DNA of 64,000 bases from CAVZTX01 sp963778375 (GTDB lineage Bacteria > Chloroflexota > Ktedonobacteria > Ktedonobacterales > Ktedonobacteraceae): assembly GCA_963778375.1 (NCBI GenBank), contig CAVZTX010000038.1:1-64000 (forward strand), written 5' to 3'. How positions within the stretch are numbered: the first letter of the stretch is position 1; every line of letters starts with the position of its first letter. This document shows, piece by piece, positions 59,958 through 64,000 of the stretch. Both the position numbers and the translations under genes were made by a program. The notes under the pieces were generated by a model. It was not told where the DNA came from and did no database searches. It saw only the letters and a list, made by a program, of their open reading frames with translations.

Positions 59958-60683
59958 ATGGACCCAATTAGGTTTGATGAGCTCACCAAAGCACTAGCGA
60001 CGAGCACTTCACGGCGTCAGACGTTGCGGTTGATCATGGGTACTCTAGCTGGTGCTGCGCTAACCGGCTTCTTGCCAGAGCATGTTCTGGCTGCAGCCAA
60101 CGACACATGTAATTCGGACTCGGATTGTCCGTCTGGCCAGAGCTGCTGTAATGGTGTTTGTAGCGACACAACTAGCGATCCAATCAACTGTGGTGGATGT
60201 GAAAACGTCTGCTCACCCGGCACCCCAATCTGTTGCAATAACAACTGTGTTAACTTGACCAACGATCCCAATAACTGTGGTGATTGTGGCAATACATGTC
60301 CATCTGGTCAGAATTGCTGCACCGGTATCTGCAGTGATACGAGCAGTGATCCCAACAACTGCGGCACATGCAACAATATCTGCTCACCTGGCTCAACATG
60401 CTGCACTGGCAACTGCGCAGATTTAACCAGCGACCCCAACAACTGTGGTTCTTGTGGTAACCTGTGCCCCTCTGGCCTCAGTTGCTGTATCGGTGTATGT
60501 AGTGATACCAGTAGTGATCCGGCCAATTGTGGTTCTTGTGGTAATGTCTGCTCACCTGACCGCACTTGCTGCGGTGGGAACTGCACATACACGGACAGCG
60601 ACCCCAATAACTGTGGTGCCTGCGGCAATGTCTGCCCACCTGGCTCAAACTGCGAGAATGGAATCTGTGTAGAACCTGCCTGA
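59958..60683 (+). CDS. Tat-exported cysteine-rich repeat protein
   Basis: 241 residues; GGAGG eight bases before the ATG at 59958 (59952 is an alternative). N-terminus: SRRQTLRLIMGTLAGAALTG, a twin-arginine signal, then a cleavage-type AxA before AANDTC. The mature part has six tandem 28-29-residue units of the pattern CC-x3-C-x9-C-G-x-C-x3-C (for example SDPNNCGSCGNLC), ending in a partial unit. Cysteines are paired in a disulfide-type pattern as in extracellular EGF/stigma-type repeats. Function unknown; surface coat or binding is likely. Follows DUF326 after a terminator. Confidence 0.82.
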   Translation: MDPIRFDELTKALATSTSRRQTLRLIMGTLAGAALTGFLPEHVLAAANDTCNSDSDCPSGQSCCNGVCSDTTSDPINCGGCENVCSPGTPICCNNNCVNLTNDPNNCGDCGNTCPSGQNCCTGICSDTSSDPNNCGTCNNICSPGSTCCTGNCADLTSDPNNCGSCGNLCPSGLSCCIGVCSDTSSDPANCGSCGNVCSPDRTCCGGNCTYTDSDPNNCGACGNVCPPGSNCENGICVEPA

Positions 60684-60702
60684 AAATAAGGGGATGGTCG
60701 CA

Positions 60703-63553
60703 TCATTCTTTATCAATCGGCCATCCTCCATACCTCTCAATCACCTCATCAATCTCTCTCATCACCCAGCTCGTCTCTGCCAATACGGCTACAATTCGCT
60801 GGTAATGCATCACTTCATCCCAGCTCAACGTCCGTCCCTTACGGGCCTTCAACCATTTTTGACAGACCTGGTAGCCCCCGATGTGAAATGCCCACGCTTC
60901 CGATGGCACGTTCTCAAAGTATTGCGTCTTATTGATCCATACTTGCCCAGAAATAGGGTGATCGCAAGTCGGCTCGAAGTAGCGCATCATCTCAACCCTA
61001 TTATCGCCGCAAACAGGATAACAAGTGATCAGTGGGACCTGCTCCTCCATCAAGTGTAAACCAATCAGCTTATTGCCCAGGTTACACAATGCACGGAAGA
61101 GTATGGCATTCGAGGTCAGTGGCAAGCGCGGAAAGTCTACCTTGAGAAATGCGGCATATCTTTTGCGGTAGTTCGGTGAGTAGAAGATGGCATACATGTA
61201 TGCTAAAACATCCTCTGGCCCAAATGCTTGTTGGCGCTCACCTTGCTCATCACAACCGTCACTTTCATCAAATCTACCAGGCATCCATCTCATTCCTAAC
61301 TTTGTAGAGAAGTCCGAGATGAACTCCGACGCGAGGTTGATTTGCCTATTTCCTGGAACATTGATGTTCTCCCTTACGGATGCAGACCTACCGGTAATAT
61401 TCCAAGCATCAGGGTAGAGGTAGAGGGGAAAAAGATTGTTGCCACCTCTGCGATAAAGATTGTACTCGGTGATGTTGCGTGTACAAAAAACGATATCCCA
61501 TTGCTCCGAATTGATTACCTGCCCGGCCCGTCCAATCGTAATCCCCAGGTTCTTTCCTGCCAGCATGTGGCGCATGACTCGTTCGCGTCGGTGTACTGCA
61601 ACATGTCGGTTGAATACCGTCCAGCGCTTATCAAAGGGACGGTAAAGAACTTCGACCATTTCTTGACGCCATTGACTATCCACCAGTTCCTTTTTAGCAC
61701 TGGCATACTGCCATTGATCCTGAGTACATAGTCGGAACATTTGCCGCGCTTCGTCCTCATTATTCGTTGCCAGCAGGCGTTCAATCTTGCTCATCGCCTC
61801 GGCCTTGCTCCACGATATTGCGAACTCATCATGCGTTGTAACTATACCAGGAGCAGGGTCTCCATTGGGTCGGAAAATATCAGGAACTTTCCATCCCGCT
61901 TCATATTCAGCTAGATGTTGAGTATCCTGTGGGGCGAAAAGATAGAGCGGTGCCTGTGGATTGAGCGTTCTCCAGGAAGTATTATCGATATCGTGCTGCG
62001 CAAGCCAGGCATACTTACCCCCAGTTAGCATCGGCTTTCCCTGTTCGTCGCTCTCATAAAGTTCGCGTAGCCCCCATAAGTCGGCATGACGAACCGTCGC
62101 AGGATGATGATCTTTAACTTCCCGCCATTTCACAAAGATATCGATAGCGGTACCCTGCTGGATATCGAAGACATTCTCATCCTTCAATCCATCAGGCGCG
62201 CCCTCTTTTTTCTTACTATTGCCGTGCAGATCGAGTATGTAGATTTCATCGAAGCTTTGCATCAAGCTGTAGCGCATGCCTCGGAACGTGGGGTTATCGA
62301 GATAGCTATGATTCGTGACGAAAGCTAGAATACCATATCCTGCTCGTTCAATATGCCACTGCGCAAAACGCATAAACTTGACGTAATCGTCACTCAACCA
62401 TTTCGCCTGAGCGGGCTTTTTCAGTTCAGGGCATCCATCCTTGTAGGCTTCAATCAGCCTGGTGATCCACGTACCTTTATTTAGAGAATGTCCTGCATAG
62501 GGCGGATTGCCCAGCACTACCATCACCGGATACTCTTGTGTCCCCTGGGATGCCTTGTTGCTCACATCAAGAATAGCACGCCCAGGCGTTTCTTCATCTC
62601 GCTGGAATATCTCCCCCAACGTATTGATCAAATAAATACCCAAACGTTTGCCGTCCTTGAGGTCATACGCCCATGGACTACGCTCCGACTCTGACAGGTC
62701 TAGCCCGGCAAGCTGCATTCCTAAATTGAGGTGTGCTATCAGATATGGGGTTAGAAGTAGTTCAAAACCGGAGAGACTTGGCAGCAGATGGTCTCGTGCA
62801 TATTCGTACCACAATGAATTATTGCCAGTTCGTCGATACATTTCCCGAACGTGATCTATCACGCCATGTAAAAATGCGCCACTGCCGCACGCTGGATCAA
62901 GTGTCACTACACGCGGTCTATGTTCCAGCATAGTCTTGCCGTACTTATCTGTGCGTATGTAAGGAATGGTAGATGCATCAGCCAGCCCATCCTGGCAACC
63001 AAAGCGGGATCGCAGCAGAAGGTCGACCGAACGCACGATGTATGAGACGACTGACTGTGGCGTATAGTAGACCCCGCGTGAATCACGTAGTCCTGGATCA
63101 TAATAGGTCAGAAACATCTCGTAGAAATGTATCAGGCGTTCGAAGCCACCCGTCAGCGCGTGAAAGTCAGTCTCCGCAAGCACCTGCACCAGGTCATCCA
63201 TTGCTTTTATGAGAAGCTCGTTATCCTGGCCAACATCCGTGATTGTGCCAAAAAGCATGAGAGGGTCAGTGGACGAAATAATGCTCATAGCGTACTGCCG
63301 ATTGAAGGATAGTTCGCCATTGTGCATATGGCGTGCCATAAAAAAACCATACACAAGCGTCTGAGCGAACGTATCGGCAAATTGAGGATACAGTCAAATC
63401 GGGAAGCAAGACCTTCTGAAATCTCTCGTACAGGTCTCGCAGCATACGAGAATTTGCTCCCTCTGTCAAAGCATCAATAGTCAAATCCCGTATATTGTAT
63501 GCGATGAGTGCTATACACCCGGCTAGCTCCTCCGTCCGATGGAGCTTATTCAT
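60703..63553 (-). pseudogene. Type-ISP-like N6-adenine DNA methylase / specificity protein, frameshifted
   Basis: The main frame (60703-63354, 883 residues) holds LDPACGSGAFLHG (SAM motif I, about residue 150), VLGNPPYAGHS (motif IV, NPPY) and a C-terminal part like the type ISP specificity domain. The natural start (MNKLHRTEELAGCIALIAYN, ATG 63553) is in another frame up to DLTVS, then the main frame resumes QFADTFAQTLVYGFF; one base is out of step near 63395. No nuclease or helicase domain is visible, unlike full type ISP enzymes (about 1500 residues), so it may be a methylase only. ATG overlaps the upstream stop by 4 bp. Confidence 0.82.
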
Positions 63554-63867
63554 AATGATCTGTGAATAAAGATTTGAAGACCTACATAGAGGAGAAACAT
63601 GAGAGCGGCCCCAATCAGGAATGCCACTATTGATTTATGCAGGATAATACCGCCGATACTGAAAATAATCAGTAGTACCAGCGCAAAAAGTAGAAATGCT
63701 CCGCCCAGGCGCACAGAGCGCCGGTACTGCCAGGACGCCCGTTCCCTACTCGCCCGTGTCCTACGCACAAGCCTACGACTCTGATAAATACTAAAGACTC
63801 CCTGTCCTGCCAGCGCACCAATGAAAATCCCAACGAAATAGAGATTGTCGAAGAGCATGGTAAGCAT
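63550..63867 (-). CDS. Small membrane protein upstream of the ISP-like methylase
   Basis: 105 residues from the ATG at 63867 (AGGGAG upstream; an ATG at 63903 is the alternative). Three hydrophobic segments (VGIFIGALAGQGVFSIY, LGGAFLLFALVLLIIFSIGG, AFLIGAALMFLLYVGLQIF) separated by a basic loop RRLVRRTRASRERASWQYRR. Its stop overlaps the methylase ATG as ATGA. A link with a restriction or defence module would be notable but is only inferred from coupling. No family recognised. Confidence 0.6.
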   Translation of the reverse strand: MLTMLFDNLYFVGIFIGALAGQGVFSIYQSRRLVRRTRASRERASWQYRRSVRLGGAFLLFALVLLIIFSIGGIILHKSIVAFLIGAALMFLLYVGLQIFIHRSL

Positions 63868-64000
63868 ACTGGATGTCACTCCCTTTTTAGTCTTTCCTAC
63901 CATCTTTTCTACGTTTCCCTATTGCTCTATTGTACTACTTATCTCGGCTCTTCGTCAGGTAGCACTTCAATTTAGCATGAGGTGTAAAAGAGAGTGTTTT

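Overview
The window is a 64-kb stretch of bacterial chromosome with moderate GC content, dense genes on both strands, no transposase, no CRISPR array and no phage module. Gene content suggests a Chloroflexota bacterium of the Ktedonobacteria type: tandem DUF2382 stress proteins, an Lgt with a long acidic tail, a DUF512 radical-SAM-like protein, TauE, YtxH and DUF326 proteins, and many short transcription units. This placement is inferred from gene content; no rRNA is present to confirm it.

Layout. 0-6.3 kb: a surface lipoprotein, a small MarR-like regulator, an ECF sigma / anti-sigma / MscS-like channel operon behind a clear promoter, and a two-domain glycosyltransferase. 6.3-12.4 kb (minus strand): a GH2 glycosidase, three tandem DUF2382 stress proteins separated by hairpins, a YtxH protein and a PGDYG-type protein. 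12.4-16.5 kb (minus): an operon of an MBL hydrolase, UDP-glucose dehydrogenase interrupted by a 475-residue intein at its catalytic cysteine, and an AcpS with an N-terminal extension. 16.9-24.4 kb: a membrane-anchored acidic protein, an APC permease with a structured leader, a double-MerR regulator, a Phd/PIN toxin-antitoxin pair, lgt, a divergent lumazine-synthase-like protein and a tryptophan 2,3-dioxygenase. 24.6-30.4 kb: M20 peptidase, SRAP (YedK), DUF512 protein, a tail-anchored protein and a CCA-adding-type nucleotidyltransferase. 30.7-36.5 kb: a flavoprotein, ATP-grasp and polysaccharide deacetylase cluster, then a gene under SOS-box-like operators, and a transaldolase. 36.6-47.6 kb: a DNRLRE-type exported protein, an RsmC-like methyltransferase, an Rpn-type nuclease, an EamA transporter, a split amidohydrolase, TauE/SafE, an MFS exporter with a WYL regulator, and a Cdd1-type HhH protein. 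47.6-55 kb: frameshifted ridA and queA, ruvB, a methyltransferase, an AhpD-family gene with an in-frame TGA, and a GAF histidine kinase with a response regulator. 55.2-64 kb: tRNA-Lys(UUU), FdrA with a DUF1116 partner, Nudix, a DUF326 copper-storage-like protein, a Tat-exported cysteine-rich repeat protein, and a frameshifted type-ISP-like methylase with a small membrane protein.

Three observations stand out. First, the AhpD-family gene at 51514-52038 has its only internal stop, a TGA, exactly where the second redox cysteine of CxxC belongs; a hairpin 19 nt downstream has bacterial SECIS geometry, so it is a candidate selenoprotein. Second, a dispersed intergenic repeat family (41.2, 52.3, 52.8 and 59.3 kb) folds into branched cloverleaf-like structures whose stems differ between copies by compensatory changes, and some copies are nested in others. 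Third, the intein splits the UDP-glucose dehydrogenase active site so that the catalytic cysteine is the +1 splicing nucleophile.

From about 40 kb onward six genes (EamA, amidohydrolase, WYL regulator, RidA, QueA, ISP methylase) carry apparent small frameshifts, while I saw none in the first 40 kb. This could be real decay or base-level assembly error, and it is the main caution for every split gene reported here.
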